From NCBI GenBank assembly GCA_944387285.1, contig CALXEH010000004.1:1-64000 (forward strand): 64,000 bases of DNA. Reading direction: 5' to 3'. Under the pieces are notes generated by a model. It saw nothing but the letters and a program-made list of their open reading frames with translations, had not been told where the DNA came from and made no database searches. The translations under genes and the position numbers were made by a program. Below are positions 40,395-49,814 of the stretch, piece by piece. This stretch comes from an uncultured Oscillospiraceae bacterium. Its GTDB lineage: Bacteria > Bacillota > Clostridia > Oscillospirales > Oscillospiraceae. Every line of letters begins with the position of its first letter. Within the stretch, counting starts at the first letter, position 1.

Positions 40395-41021
40395 TTAACC
40401 AAGATAAGTAAGGATTATAGCGCCGTCTTTGCCGTCCCCAGGGCTCGTACCAATGTCAGCAGCACCATCGCCACCATTTCCGTACGTTTGCAGAGGTTTA
40501 TTTTTGTTTCCATACCCACCTTTACCGGGGGAATTACCACCATTTTTTCCGCTAGTCGCCAAACTCCCGTAACCAGCGGCACCATTCCAGTCCCAAGTAT
40601 TGCTGCCACCACTGATAGAATACTCGCCAAACGTTGTAGTATCACCCTTTGTCGTGGTTGCGCCGCCTACGCTATACGACACTTTTTGCCCGACATTGAG
40701 AGTAGTTTCATACTCTTCACCAGAACCGCCGCCGCCCCCACCGGCGCGAAAGCTTAAAAAATCAAAAGTACCGCCACGGCCTCCGCCACCATGTAATTCA
40801 ATATGCCAATTGCCAGAAACGGGACATTCCCACTCACCAGAACCGACAGTATCAAGGATTACTTGATATCCAATAGGTATAAGCGGCCACACCTTTTTTG
40901 CCGCGCCGTTAACACCTATCCACAACTCAGATACAGCATGAACAGCCCCATTAACCCCAGCTTTGAAATCGGAGATATCGCGGACAGCACCATTTATACC
41001 AACTTTCACAGCTTGCTCCAA
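40395..41021 (-). CDS. Glycine-rich tail adhesin
   Basis: A 208-residue protein. The first 50 residues contain three imperfect repeats (VGINGAVRDIS, AGVNGAVHAVS, IGVNGAAKKVW). The rest is a glycine-rich receptor-binding-type domain with GGGGRGG, AGGGGGGSGEEYE and GGNSPGKGGYGNKNK, ending DGAIILTYLG. The glycine-rich layout resembles adhesin tips such as the polyglycine sandwich of some phage gp38 proteins. It is placed among fibre genes. Confidence 0.7.
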   Translation of the reverse strand: MEQAVKVGINGAVRDISDFKAGVNGAVHAVSELWIGVNGAAKKVWPLIPIGYQVILDTVGSGEWECPVSGNWHIELHGGGGRGGTFDFLSFRAGGGGGGSGEEYETTLNVGQKVSYSVGGATTTKGDTTTFGEYSISGGSNTWDWNGAAGYGSLATSGKNGGNSPGKGGYGNKNKPLQTYGNGGDGAADIGTSPGDGKDGAIILTYLG

Positions 41022-41596
41022 TATTCTTTTGAGACATCGGGCGCTGTCTCAAGGCTAGTCTCATGCGACACAAGGCACTTATATAGTGCGCCATTCGGCG
41101 CATAGTAACGGCGCTCGCCCTGTGCCACATAGATGTACGGATTCCATACGGCAGACAGAGAGGGAGCAATCAGCGCATCAGAATCACTAAGTTTTGCCGC
41201 CGCCTGCTCGAAGGCCGCGCGCAGTTCGCTTACCTCATCGCTGGTGGAAACAGACTTGCCAGCAAGAATTACTGTGCTCTGCTCCGCTTTCTGTGCCCGC
41301 TGCTGATAATCTTGCTCCGTTGTATTGTTTTTGCCCATTACGGCGCTTATAGTGTTATCACGGTTGTCGGTAATGGCTCCTGCTACACCATAATCTGACC
41401 AATAGAACGATTCGCCGTTCTCGTCGATAAGCTCGAAAGTTGCGCCATCGACAAAATGTGACGCGGCCTGTGAGTATGTCATTTCAGCCGTGATAGTTAC
41501 AACCTCACGCCGAAATCCAGCAAGCGTCTCGGTGCTTATTACAGAGGACGTGGTTTTGTAGGAAGCACCGTCGGAAAACTTAATACTTGTCTGCAT
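41006..41596 (-). CDS. Phage fibre/baseplate protein of unknown function
   Basis: A 196-residue protein. It starts MQTSIKFSDGASYKT behind GGAGG (ATG 41596). The N-terminal 85 residues look like a small beta domain; a helical segment (QDYQQRAQKAEQS) follows, then a C-terminal YVAQGERRYYAPNGALYKCLVSHET, which resembles a carbohydrate-binding ChiA/chitin-binding-like module. It overlaps the glycine-rich adhesin by 16 bases. No specific role can be assigned. Confidence 0.65.
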   Translation of the reverse strand: MQTSIKFSDGASYKTTSSVISTETLAGFRREVVTITAEMTYSQAASHFVDGATFELIDENGESFYWSDYGVAGAITDNRDNTISAVMGKNNTTEQDYQQRAQKAEQSTVILAGKSVSTSDEVSELRAAFEQAAAKLSDSDALIAPSLSAVWNPYIYVAQGERRYYAPNGALYKCLVSHETSLETAPDVSKEYWSKL

Positions 41597-41607
41597 ATTA
41601 TTCCTCC

Positions 41608-43734
41608 TTATGAATACACAATGGCGATACACCCGTTGGGCAGGGTGCCCGGCGCAGAGCTTACGAGCTGGATGCCTCGCGCACGAATGGTGGTATAATC
41701 CGTACCGGAGAGGTTGGCGGTTTTCTGGACAAAGTTGCTGCCGTCAATGGATATTGTGCCGCCCGAGCCCGTGACATCAACACCGCCCGTACCTTGCAGT
41801 GTCACAGCATTCTGTCCGTTGATTGTGGCGTTGGCTCCGGCGGGGCCAGTCGCACCGGTCGGCCCGGTCGGGCCTGCCACAGTGCTCGGCGCGCCGGTCG
41901 GCCCGGTGGGGCCAGTTGCACCTGTTGCGCCGGTTGCGCCGGCGGTTCCAGCCGGGCCAGTGGGGCCCGTTGGGCCGGTGGGGCCAGCTACGGTGCTCGC
42001 CGCGCCTGTCGGCCCTGTCGGTCCTGTCGGCCCGGTTGGACCCGTTGAGCCAACAGCTCCGGTAGGGCCGGTAGCGCCGGTTGCGCCAACAGGGCCGGGA
42101 ACGACAGAATCAGCTCCGGCGGGGCCAGTCGCACCGGTCGGCCCGGTCGGGCCTGCCACAGTGCTCGGCGCGCCGGTCGGCCCGGTGGGGCCAGTTGCAC
42201 CTGTTGCGCCGGTTGCGCCGGCGGTTCCAGCCGGGCCAGTGGGGCCCGTGGCTCCGGTAGCACCCGAAGCGCCGGTAGGGCCCGCGGCTCCTGAAGCACC
42301 GGTAGCACCGGTAGCTCCAGTCGGGCCTGTGGGACCGGTGGGACCAGTGGGGCCAGGATCACCAGGTGCACCGTTCGAGCCGGACGCACCTGTTGGGCCA
42401 GTGGGGCCCGTGGCTCCGGTAGCACCCGAAGCGCCAGCAGGCCCCGTTGGACCTGTGGGCCCGGCATCGCCGGGGGTGCCGTTCGCGCCCGCTGGGCCTG
42501 TAGGGCCTGTTGGACCTTGTCCTCCAGATGCGCCAGTCGGTCCGGTGGCCCCGGTCGCACCTACGGCACCCGCCGCTCCAGTCGGGCCGGTGGGCCCAGC
42601 AGCTCCTGTTGGGCCAGTAATACCCGGCGCGCCCTGCAATTTGCCCTGATTGTCCCATTGCGGCAATCCGTTTTTTATAATCCAAGAATACAGATCGTAA
42701 GGTGGGTTCTCGCCGACATAGTACATATCGCCAAGGTTGGGCGATGTCACCGCAGCTTCCAGCTGTTCGAATGTATCATACTGCTGCTTGACCTGAATTC
42801 CTTTGCCTTGCGGGCCCGTAGGGCCGGTTGCGCCAGTAGGTCCAGGGGCACCTGTGGGACCCGTAGGACCTGTGGAACCGGCAGGGCCGGGAACGATTGA
42901 CGGTGCGCCTGTTGCACCAGTTGGCCCAGTAGGGCCGGTAGCGCCCGTTGCGCCCGTAGGCCCCGTCGCGCCAGAAGCTCCGGTAGGGCCCTTAGTTCCG
43001 GTTGGCCCTGTGGGGCCTGTGCTGCCCATGGGGCCCGTTGGGCCAGTGGGGCCTTGCCTTCCAGACGCTCCGGTCGGGCCAGTAGGCCCAGTCGCACCTG
43101 CTGCACCAGTAGCTCCAGGAGAACCCGCAGCTCCAGCAACGCCTGTGGGGCCCGTTGGGCCAGTGGGCCCTGCAGGTCCGCCGGAAGGGCCTGTGGGGCC
43201 TGTAGGGCCCGGCACGCCTGCCGCAAGCACGCCTGTGTCTATATACAAATCTTTGTCGGCGTCCCATGTCAGCCAGGTCTGTTTGGCCGATATCATAGGT
43301 TGATGTATAGCGGCGCTTTCTGCGCGGTCAGCCGCTGCCTCCGCCCGATTTGCATTATCGCCGGATATGGAAACCCAGTCAGGCGCAGGAGCTGGAGGCG
43401 CAGAGCCTGGTCCACCGAGAGCCCGGCAGGTCACGGTGTTGATGATTTCCGACTTACGTATAACATCTTCGAGGTACAGGCGCACCTCTAACATGCCGGT
43501 GCCGGGCACGGCCAGGTCTGCGCTGTTTGGACGCCACACGGTGATTGGGTCCGTGGAATTCACGATTACCGGATACACCTGTCCGTCTGGCCTGCGGAAC
43601 ACCACCGACACAGTGGAGCCAGGAAGTTCTGCGAGCCAGGCGGACACGTCAATGTCCAGTTCTCGGTATTTATTCTCTCCCGTGCGGCCTATCTCTACAT
43701 AACCCAATGGCGGGTTGCATATGTTGATAATCAA
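41608..43734 (-). CDS. Collagen-like tail fibre protein
   Basis: A 708-residue protein. Residues 1-170 are a globular BppU-like N-terminal region ([20 protein letters not shown]), the probable tail attachment. From about residue 176 to 660 it is Gly-X-Y repeat, dominated by [10 protein letters not shown], interrupted near the middle by about 65 residues of non-collagen sequence ([20 protein letters not shown]). It ends in a small globular cap. Such repeats form triple helices and give a long trimeric fibre. Threonine in the GPT triplets is the O-glycosylation site in spore BclA proteins; a glycosyltransferase gene is nearby. Confidence 0.88.
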   Translation of the reverse strand: MIINICNPPLGYVEIGRTGENKYRELDIDVSAWLAELPGSTVSVVFRRPDGQVYPVIVNSTDPITVWRPNSADLAVPGTGMLEVRLYLEDVIRKSEIINTVTCRALGGPGSAPPAPAPDWVSISGDNANRAEAAADRAESAAIHQPMISAKQTWLTWDADKDLYIDTGVLAAGVPGPTGPTGPSGGPAGPTGPTGPTGVAGAAGSPGATGAAGATGPTGPTGASGRQGPTGPTGPMGSTGPTGPTGTKGPTGASGATGPTGATGATGPTGPTGATGAPSIVPGPAGSTGPTGPTGAPGPTGATGPTGPQGKGIQVKQQYDTFEQLEAAVTSPNLGDMYYVGENPPYDLYSWIIKNGLPQWDNQGKLQGAPGITGPTGAAGPTGPTGAAGAVGATGATGPTGASGGQGPTGPTGPAGANGTPGDAGPTGPTGPAGASGATGATGPTGPTGASGSNGAPGDPGPTGPTGPTGPTGATGATGASGAAGPTGASGATGATGPTGPAGTAGATGATGATGPTGPTGAPSTVAGPTGPTGATGPAGADSVVPGPVGATGATGPTGAVGSTGPTGPTGPTGPTGAASTVAGPTGPTGPTGPAGTAGATGATGATGPTGPTGAPSTVAGPTGPTGATGPAGANATINGQNAVTLQGTGGVDVTGSGGTISIDGSNFVQKTANLSGTDYTTIRARGIQLVSSAPGTLPNGCIAIVYS
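41834..42249. repeat. 137-bp exact direct repeat inside the collagen-like gene
   Basis: Bases 41834-41970 recur without change at 42113-42249 (offset 279, a multiple of three). The unit encodes GPTG/GATG triplets plus APSTVAG. The identity at DNA level suggests recent duplication or recombination within the repeat tract. Confidence 0.9.
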
Positions 43735-43744
43735 TTTGAGCCTC

Positions 43745-44824
43745 CTATGCTATCAGGCCGTACTTGTTTTTCAGGATCCCTATGAGATTGTTGAGGGCAA
43801 TGAGGTAATTATTCGCCGTTACTGAGGTGTAGGACATGTTGTTAGAACTAAGCGATAATGTTTGCTTAGTCGCGCCAGAAGCACCAAAAAAACTCAGCGT
43901 GCCTCTTGTACCACATATCCTGCTAGTGCCATCTCCGGTATACAGCGAATACCATGGGATTGAGCGCGTACCCAAACTATAAGAGTAAACACTGGAACTA
44001 GCATGTGGCACCAAAGCGCGGCTGGAGTTCAAATCGACATAGTTTTGGGTGCTCTGATAAAGCCTGTATACTGACAAACTACCCCATTTCAGTGTATAGT
44101 TCGTTGTTCCGGATTTCAGCAGGACCTGTCCATCAGTGCCGCCTGTCGGAATGTGGTTTTCAGGAGCATCTGCCCACTTTAGCGCATAGCTTGTTGTGCC
44201 GTCTTTTACGAGCATTTGCCCGTCAGTTCCGCCAGTAGGTATCCGCTCGGTCGGAGCATCTACCCACTTAAGTGCGCGGGAAACGGTGCCATTTTTCGCT
44301 AGCAGCTGGCCGTTGCTGCCGCCGTCTGGGATGTGGTCGACGGGAGTGTCTGTCCATTTAAGGGAATAGTCGGTTGACCCATCTTTGACGAGCATCTGGC
44401 CGTTGCTGCCACCTGATGGAATATAGTTCTTTGGGGCAGCTGACCACTCCACATCGAATGACTCATCAGTGCGTTTGGACAGAAGCTGCCCTTTTGTCCC
44501 TCCGGACGGAATACCTTTCATGTCAGACCACTTCGAAGAAAAGCTCGCATTGCCGTCCTTGGTCAGAACCTGGCCATCCGATCCGCCCGTCGGCAGAATG
44601 GCGTCTGCATTGGGGTTGCCCACCGGATACTCGACGACATACGTACCCGAGTCTTTGACTATGCGAACTCGCTGCCCGGCGGCAAAGACGCAGAACGAAT
44701 TGCACTTGTAGTGCTTTTCCGACGCGGTCTCCTCGCCGTCGAATATCAGCGTTATGCCATCCTCATAAATCTGGTCAATGGTCGCAAATGAGTACGAGAG
44801 ATCTTCAGAGGTTTTGTCGCTCAT
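43745..44824 (-). CDS. Tail fibre protein with six 28-residue repeats
   Basis: A 359-residue protein with three parts. The first 75 residues are a globular attachment part ([19 protein letters not shown]). Then come six tandem repeats of about 28 residues with the pattern IPxGGxxGQxLxKxGxxxxxxKW (residues 76-243). The C-terminal tip has a possible chaperone-like tail ([34 protein letters not shown]). The repeat type is common in phage fibre shafts. The gene follows the 346-residue tail-tip gene with a four-base overlap. Confidence 0.8.
   Translation of the reverse strand: MSDKTSEDLSYSFATIDQIYEDGITLIFDGEETASEKHYKCNSFCVFAAGQRVRIVKDSGTYVVEYPVGNPNADAILPTGGSDGQVLTKDGNASFSSKWSDMKGIPSGGTKGQLLSKRTDESFDVEWSAAPKNYIPSGGSNGQMLVKDGSTDYSLKWTDTPVDHIPDGGSNGQLLAKNGTVSRALKWVDAPTERIPTGGTDGQMLVKDGTTSYALKWADAPENHIPTGGTDGQVLLKSGTTNYTLKWGSLSVYRLYQSTQNYVDLNSSRALVPHASSSVYSYSLGTRSIPWYSLYTGDGTSRICGTRGTLSFFGASGATKQTLSLSSNNMSYTSVTANNYLIALNNLIGILKNKYGLIA
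44095..44599 (-). repeat. Six tandem ~84-bp coding repeats
   Basis: The six 28-residue repeats of the fibre protein are recognisable by GG(S/T)xGQxL and a closing KW. They are diverged at DNA level, so the array is old compared with the exact collagen duplication. Confidence 0.75.
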
Positions 44825-45861
44825 ATCAACACCACCTGTCTGAGAGTGTGCGACATCGTCTGCCCTCCGGAGAGGGTAAGATACCAGCCGGTTTCTTGAT
44901 AAATCCCACTCAGCTCCGGCCGGCTTATGGCCACTACGTCACCCACTCCGTGGCCAGGTTCCGCAAGCGTCGTCACCGTGACGGTCTTACTGGCCAGCAT
45001 GCTCTCAAAGGCGAGATGCTCAGCATAGCGCTGCAGCTCCTCCTGGGACGCTATATTGTCCAACTGCACGATTGTTGGTATGCGCCGCCGTCGGCGCACG
45101 GTGGACAGCGCCGACATTGGGTTGTCGTTGACCGCTGTCGCCGTCATCGGCTCTTCAAGGTCCGGATTGGATACCGTGCAGATAAAGACGTTGGGCGCGT
45201 CATAGATATCGAGCTCTGACTCGCTGTCTGGCATCAGCACCGACAGCGGTGTTCCGTCCGTGTATGTGTGTGCAATACGCTCCGCGCTGGGCTCTTGGCG
45301 TGGCTGGAGCACGGCAGTGCCGCGGGCATCAAACCAGATATCGTTGTAATTGATCTCGGCCAACAGCGCATTAATAATGGTCAGGTAAGGTGTTCCTATC
45401 GCCCAGTCCTCGCGGTCGGTTGTGAGGGTCAGAGTACTCGGTGTCTCCATGACCATGCCTATTCCGGCAGAGACCAGCAGCTGCTTGACCGCGTCGAGGT
45501 ATTTCGTCCCCGCTGACCAGTGCCGCAGCGTCTCGGTCTTAGACTGCTGGAGCTTGACGCCGCGGTCATAGGCCTCCACACGGTCAAGGTCTGTGCCGTA
45601 GCCGTTTGAGGACGTTGTGACCGTGCCCGGCACAAACACGCCGATGGGCGTCTCCACGCCGTCGATTATGAGCACTGGCTGAAGTTCATCATTGAGGTAG
45701 TCGATCTCGCCGGTGTGGAGAAATACGCCGGCGAGACTTGTTTTGATGGCAGATGCCGAGTCAGCCATGACCGAAGGCGGTGAAGCCTGTGGGAACGGCA
45801 GAGAGCCGCAGCACACACCGTCCCGCAGAATGTCCACTCGAGCCGAGACGTGCCTAATCAT
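44821..45861 (-). CDS. Phage tail-tip / baseplate hub-like protein
   Basis: A 346-residue protein. ATG 45861 is chosen because GGAGG precedes it and it overlaps the upstream stop by eight bases; an earlier in-frame start would run through the upstream gene. It begins MIRHVSARVDILRDG and has IKTSLAGVFLHTGEIDYLND, YLTIINALLAEINYNDIWFD and TDGTPLSVLMPDSESELDIYDAP. The C-terminal part (HGVGDVVAISRPELSG) is typical of hub proteins that follow tape-measure and tail-tip genes in clostridial siphoviruses. Confidence 0.68.
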   Translation of the reverse strand: MIRHVSARVDILRDGVCCGSLPFPQASPPSVMADSASAIKTSLAGVFLHTGEIDYLNDELQPVLIIDGVETPIGVFVPGTVTTSSNGYGTDLDRVEAYDRGVKLQQSKTETLRHWSAGTKYLDAVKQLLVSAGIGMVMETPSTLTLTTDREDWAIGTPYLTIINALLAEINYNDIWFDARGTAVLQPRQEPSAERIAHTYTDGTPLSVLMPDSESELDIYDAPNVFICTVSNPDLEEPMTATAVNDNPMSALSTVRRRRRIPTIVQLDNIASQEELQRYAEHLAFESMLASKTVTVTTLAEPGHGVGDVVAISRPELSGIYQETGWYLTLSGGQTMSHTLRQVVLI

Positions 45862-47857
45862 AGGTGACCTCCTCGACATAGTTGACGCGCTGTATTGAGA
45901 AGCTGAAGACATCGAAGAAACGCGAGCTCTGCTTGTCCAAGGCCTCGAGCACACCGATGGCATAGTTGCCGCGCCTGTCTTTGACACACACCAGAGAGCC
46001 TTGGAGGGCCTCCAGCTCCGCGGATTCTGCCGGTGACGCGAACGCGCATTGCACCGACATCGTGGCGGACGTCCACTCAGATATCTCGGCAGAAGGATAT
46101 TCCGCTCCCGGCAGATACTGATAGTTAACGGTGCGGCTCGTGTTGAGCGATGTGCGTCGGTCGGATATATCGGCGTATCGCAGCCGCAGCCACTTCGCGC
46201 TGGGCACAGGAGATATGTACACGGTGTCACAGATGGAGCATGCTGTCACGGCGTTGGAGAGGCCATACTGGCCTGTGGCCAACACCCCCCGCACTGTGTA
46301 GGTATGGCTGCCGGAGCAGAAATTGTCCGTGTAGCTCTGCTCCGTGGTTCTGGCGATGGGGCGTCCATCTCGCAGCACATAGTAGGCGTCATAGCCGCTC
46401 GATATCCAGCGCAGGGACACCGCAACGCCGTCGGCTGCTGTCAGGACTACAGGCTCTCCCGCAGAATTGCTTACCTGGGCAGAACATGTTCCCCATTGAC
46501 TCCACAGGTTGTACTTATTGCACACACGGACCTTTGCCGTATATGTGCCATCCGGCAGGTAGTCGGGCAGCCGCCAGCCCTTGGCCAGGCCGTAAACTAT
46601 ACCGCTGCTTATGTCGGCAACAACAGCCTCCCACGCCTGCTGGTCCGTGGACTGCCAGGATATGCTCACCCGCGGCGCACTTCCGCTTGTGACCTGCACC
46701 ACTGGAGCAAGCGGTGCAGCTACCACGATTATCTCAACTGCGTCGCTCCAGTCTCCAGCAGCGCCGTCTGTGTTATACGTCCGGACGCGCCAGAATACAG
46801 AGCCTGAGGGGAAGGTGTTGGCCGGGACTGTGAAATCTGTCTCTGCGCCGGAAACATGACCCAGCGTCTGCCACGACCCGTCGCCGGTGTGATACTGGAG
46901 GTCTGCAGCGGTCTGGGCCGTGCTCGTTGCGATGCTGTGCACCCAGGAGAATGTACAGGGCGCAGAGCCGTCTACCATGGTGCTCACCGGCGATATCGGC
47001 ACGGCCTCAGGCAATGCCTCCACGGTGCTGAGCGTATACCAGTCAGATGTGATGGTCTGGTCCGCGCTGGTGATGACCTCGATCTGCCACTCTATCGTAT
47101 CTGCCGTAAACGTTCCGGCAGGAACCTCGCAACGCTGTGTCGTCCCGCAGCTTATGCTATTGACGGTCCCGGCGCCATTGACGCGCCACCGAAATGTGCC
47201 TGACTTCTGGCCCATATCGCCATAACAGGTCTCACCCTCTTGCAAGGCAATATGCCACGCAAATACTGACACGCCATTTTTGGGGACATAGCCAGCCTGC
47301 GGCGATATGTCGCGCAGCTCGCTTTTCGCGTCTGTGTAATAGGTTATTTCAAAATACGGCGCATACTGTCCGACTGGTGTGTTGATTTGTAGAGGCCCAT
47401 TTCCATACCAATCAATAACGATGCCAGACAGTACGATGCCATTTGAAAACAATCTTCTGAGGCTTTCACCGACATATGGGTAACCTACACCAAGAGGCCT
47501 CCAGTCCGCACCAACAACTGTGGCAGATCCCAAAATAGACATATCTAAGCTTGGCTGATTATTATAATTCAGGGTAGCAAAATTCACAGGGCCGTCCAGA
47601 TAATTGATATAAACATATGCGCGAGCATCGTACCACGACGACAGGGTGGCATCAGCATATACATATACATACGTTCCCTGTGTTTCTATGCGTTTAAACC
47701 ACAGCGATTCGGGCAGCTCCTGAAATTTGACGTACAGCATACCTGGTGAGCCCGCTGCAGAAACAAGCGGAGCAACTGCTGATGCCTTATCGGATACGTT
47801 CGGATTGTCTCGGCATACAAATACCCAGTCAGATGCGTAGAGCCTGACGGTCGACAT
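45854..47857 (-). CDS. Large tail-tip protein with FN3-like domains
   Basis: A 667-residue protein directly after the tape measure. It shows a series of beta-sandwich, fibronectin-III-like units: TFRWRVNGAGTVNS, SVFWRVRTYNTDGAAGDWSD, YTAKVRVCNKYNLWSQWG and SYTDNFCSGSHTYTVRGV. The N-terminal 190 residues may be a DNRLRE-like or lectin-like domain (KRIETQGTYVYVYADATL; ITYYTDAKSELRDISPQAG). The C-terminal end (YAIGVLEALDKQSSRFFDVF) resembles distal-tail proteins. ATG 47857 overlaps the tape-measure stop (TGATG). Confidence 0.75.
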   Translation of the reverse strand: MSTVRLYASDWVFVCRDNPNVSDKASAVAPLVSAAGSPGMLYVKFQELPESLWFKRIETQGTYVYVYADATLSSWYDARAYVYINYLDGPVNFATLNYNNQPSLDMSILGSATVVGADWRPLGVGYPYVGESLRRLFSNGIVLSGIVIDWYGNGPLQINTPVGQYAPYFEITYYTDAKSELRDISPQAGYVPKNGVSVFAWHIALQEGETCYGDMGQKSGTFRWRVNGAGTVNSISCGTTQRCEVPAGTFTADTIEWQIEVITSADQTITSDWYTLSTVEALPEAVPISPVSTMVDGSAPCTFSWVHSIATSTAQTAADLQYHTGDGSWQTLGHVSGAETDFTVPANTFPSGSVFWRVRTYNTDGAAGDWSDAVEIIVVAAPLAPVVQVTSGSAPRVSISWQSTDQQAWEAVVADISSGIVYGLAKGWRLPDYLPDGTYTAKVRVCNKYNLWSQWGTCSAQVSNSAGEPVVLTAADGVAVSLRWISSGYDAYYVLRDGRPIARTTEQSYTDNFCSGSHTYTVRGVLATGQYGLSNAVTACSICDTVYISPVPSAKWLRLRYADISDRRTSLNTSRTVNYQYLPGAEYPSAEISEWTSATMSVQCAFASPAESAELEALQGSLVCVKDRRGNYAIGVLEALDKQSSRFFDVFSFSIQRVNYVEEVTYD

Positions 47858-49590
47858 CAATGTCCCTCCTTTGGGTTCATGCGTGTTTTGCGCCGTCGGT
47901 CGCGGGCTAGGCGTGCTATGTCATTGAGCTCAGAGATCTCTCGTAGGCTCAGCGTGACATAGTACACATCGCCGGCGCTGCGGGCCGACTCCTGGGCGCT
48001 CTGGATGACGGAGCCGCGCGGCAGGAACACGCGCTCTGGGCCGTTCTCGCCGACCCAGGTGACGCCGCCGGGGAAGTTCCAGTCTCCGGAGGCGTTGTAC
48101 ATGGACTGGAATACGCGGCCGGAGGCACTGTCGCCGCCGAACAGTATTCCGCCTATAGCGCTCCAATCATCGCTGGCCCCGGCAAAATCCAGCGTCAGGA
48201 TGTTTACTATTGAGGACAGCGTCAGCAGCACGACTTTGAGTGCGTCGGATATGGTCGCTATAACCCAAGCGATAGCATAAAATACTGGAGAACAGGCCAC
48301 CAATACATCACCTAATACTTCAAAGGCAGGCGAAAGCGCAGTCACCAGTTCAAGCAAAGAGGCAAACACGGTCACCAGGCCGCTGTCGGCCAAGGCCTCC
48401 TCGATGCCTTTCACGCCCTCACCTGTCTCATCAAAAAAGGCTTGCAGCGCAGGGGTGAATTTGAGGGCCATAGCCTTCTCCCCAGCGTCCAGCCTCTCGT
48501 TGAAGCGGATCAGCGCATCATCCACACCTGCAAGCGCTTCAAGTTGTACGTCTGTTAGGACAGTTCCCACTTTTGAGGCCTCGTCGCAGAGAGCCTGAAA
48601 GGCATCCGTGCCCTGAACGATAAGAGGATTGAGGTCCTGGGCCGACCGGCCGAAGATCTCCATCGACACCGCGTCACGCTGGGTAACGTTCTCTATTTGG
48701 CCAAGGACGTCTATGACCTCCAGGAACACTTCCTGAGCATCACGGAGGCTGCCGTCGGCATTCATAACCTCGATGCCGAGCTGATTCCATGTTGCTGCAG
48801 CCGTCTCAGAACCGCTCTGTACATCGGCCATGCTCTGGATCATCTTGGCCTGGGAGCTGGCCACAGTATCAAAGGACACGCCTATGAGGTCGCAGGCATA
48901 CTGATACCGCTGCACGGCCTCAGTGGAAAGTCCCGTCTGCATAGAGAGGTCCTGGATCTCGCCCGCTGCGGCGGCCTGCTCAAGGGTAAGATCTGCGAGT
49001 GCCTTTTCAACCTCAACGACTGCGGCCGCAGCAGCTGCAAAGCCACCGATCAGCAGCGCAAGCTCGCCGCTGAGCGAGACCATGGAGTTGAGCGTGTTTG
49101 TGGCGCCTTCCGGGAGGTTAATGCCGAGCTTGCCAGTTAGGTCGTTCAGAACGTCGCCGAGGCCCTTGCCGCTCTCTGTGGTATCAAGCAGCCCGCCGTC
49201 GAGCGTATCAAGCCCTGAGGATGCGTCAGACAGGGCCTCCGTGTTGGACTGCAGCTGCTGCTCCATTTTTGCGAGTTCGGCCTCGGCGTTGTTGAGGGTG
49301 GTCTGCCAGCGCTTTGTGCGGTCGTCGGCCTCGCCGTAACGGTCGGCGCTGTTTTTCAGCGCAGCCTGCAGGGCCTCGACCTTCTCTTTCTGTGTGAGTA
49401 TCTGCCGTGTGAGCACGTCGCTGCGGGCTGTGAGAGCGTCCACGCTGTCGGCGTTGGTGGCAAACTGTGCAGAGACCAGCTTCATTTCAGAGTTGAGCAC
49501 TCTGAGCGAGGCGTTTATCTCAGATACCGCCGCCTTATATTCCTGCTCTCCGTCGAGTTCGAATCTGGTCTTGATGGGCTGCGTGGCCAC
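47857..49590 (-). CDS. Tail tape measure protein
   Basis: A 577-residue protein, short for a tape measure, implying a tail of under 100 nm. Long helical N-terminus (KAAVSEINASLRVLNSEMKL; QKEKVEALQAALKNSADRYG), a hydrophobic patch (ALLIGGFAAAAAAVVEVEKAL) and a membrane-like segment near residue 430 (VFYAIAWVIATISDALKVVL). NFPGGVTWVGENGPERVFLPRGS at the C-terminus is the classic tape-measure end motif. The start is GTG 49590, three bases after the chaperone-extension stop, with GGAGGAGG upstream. Confidence 0.9.
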   Translation of the reverse strand: MATQPIKTRFELDGEQEYKAAVSEINASLRVLNSEMKLVSAQFATNADSVDALTARSDVLTRQILTQKEKVEALQAALKNSADRYGEADDRTKRWQTTLNNAEAELAKMEQQLQSNTEALSDASSGLDTLDGGLLDTTESGKGLGDVLNDLTGKLGINLPEGATNTLNSMVSLSGELALLIGGFAAAAAAVVEVEKALADLTLEQAAAAGEIQDLSMQTGLSTEAVQRYQYACDLIGVSFDTVASSQAKMIQSMADVQSGSETAAATWNQLGIEVMNADGSLRDAQEVFLEVIDVLGQIENVTQRDAVSMEIFGRSAQDLNPLIVQGTDAFQALCDEASKVGTVLTDVQLEALAGVDDALIRFNERLDAGEKAMALKFTPALQAFFDETGEGVKGIEEALADSGLVTVFASLLELVTALSPAFEVLGDVLVACSPVFYAIAWVIATISDALKVVLLTLSSIVNILTLDFAGASDDWSAIGGILFGGDSASGRVFQSMYNASGDWNFPGGVTWVGENGPERVFLPRGSVIQSAQESARSAGDVYYVTLSLREISELNDIARLARDRRRKTRMNPKEGH

Positions 49591-49592
49591 GC

Positions 49593-49814
49593 TTAACCAC
49601 CTCCTCCGAGTAAATAGGCTGACAACGACTTCTGTGGCTTGTCCTCACATTGCAGTGTCCTCCGGGGCGCGGCAGCCTGCAGCAGAGCCGCAACGCGCGC
49701 AGGTGTTGCGGTGCGCCAAAAGGACCTTTCGTCGAGCTTCAGGACGCTCATCCAAGCATACAGGTACCAGGCGAAGTCGATACTGCGCGACTCCGGCTCC
49801 GCCTGGTCAGTCAG
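49593..49814 (-). CDS. Tail chaperone T extension, reached by -1 frameshift
   Basis: This 73-codon open frame has no good start of its own at its beginning but is in the -1 frame of the preceding chaperone gene, entered exactly at the slippery site at 49814-49820. It reads LTDQAEPESRSIDFAWYLYA and continues to LSAYLLGGGG, ending three bases before the tape measure start. Internal ATG 49751 could make a 52-residue product but has no strong ribosome site. Position and layout match the gpT part of gpG-T in siphophages. Confidence 0.72.
   Translation of the reverse strand: MTDQAEPESRSIDFAWYLYAWMSVLKLDERSFWRTATPARVAALLQAAAPRRTLQCEDKPQKSLSAYLLGGGG

Noticed and set aside
41714-42649. Plus-strand frame with GPVGPVAPV repeats
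   Set aside because: It is the mirror image of the collagen-like repeat on the minus strand; the repeat codons simply read as Gly-Pro-Val in reverse.
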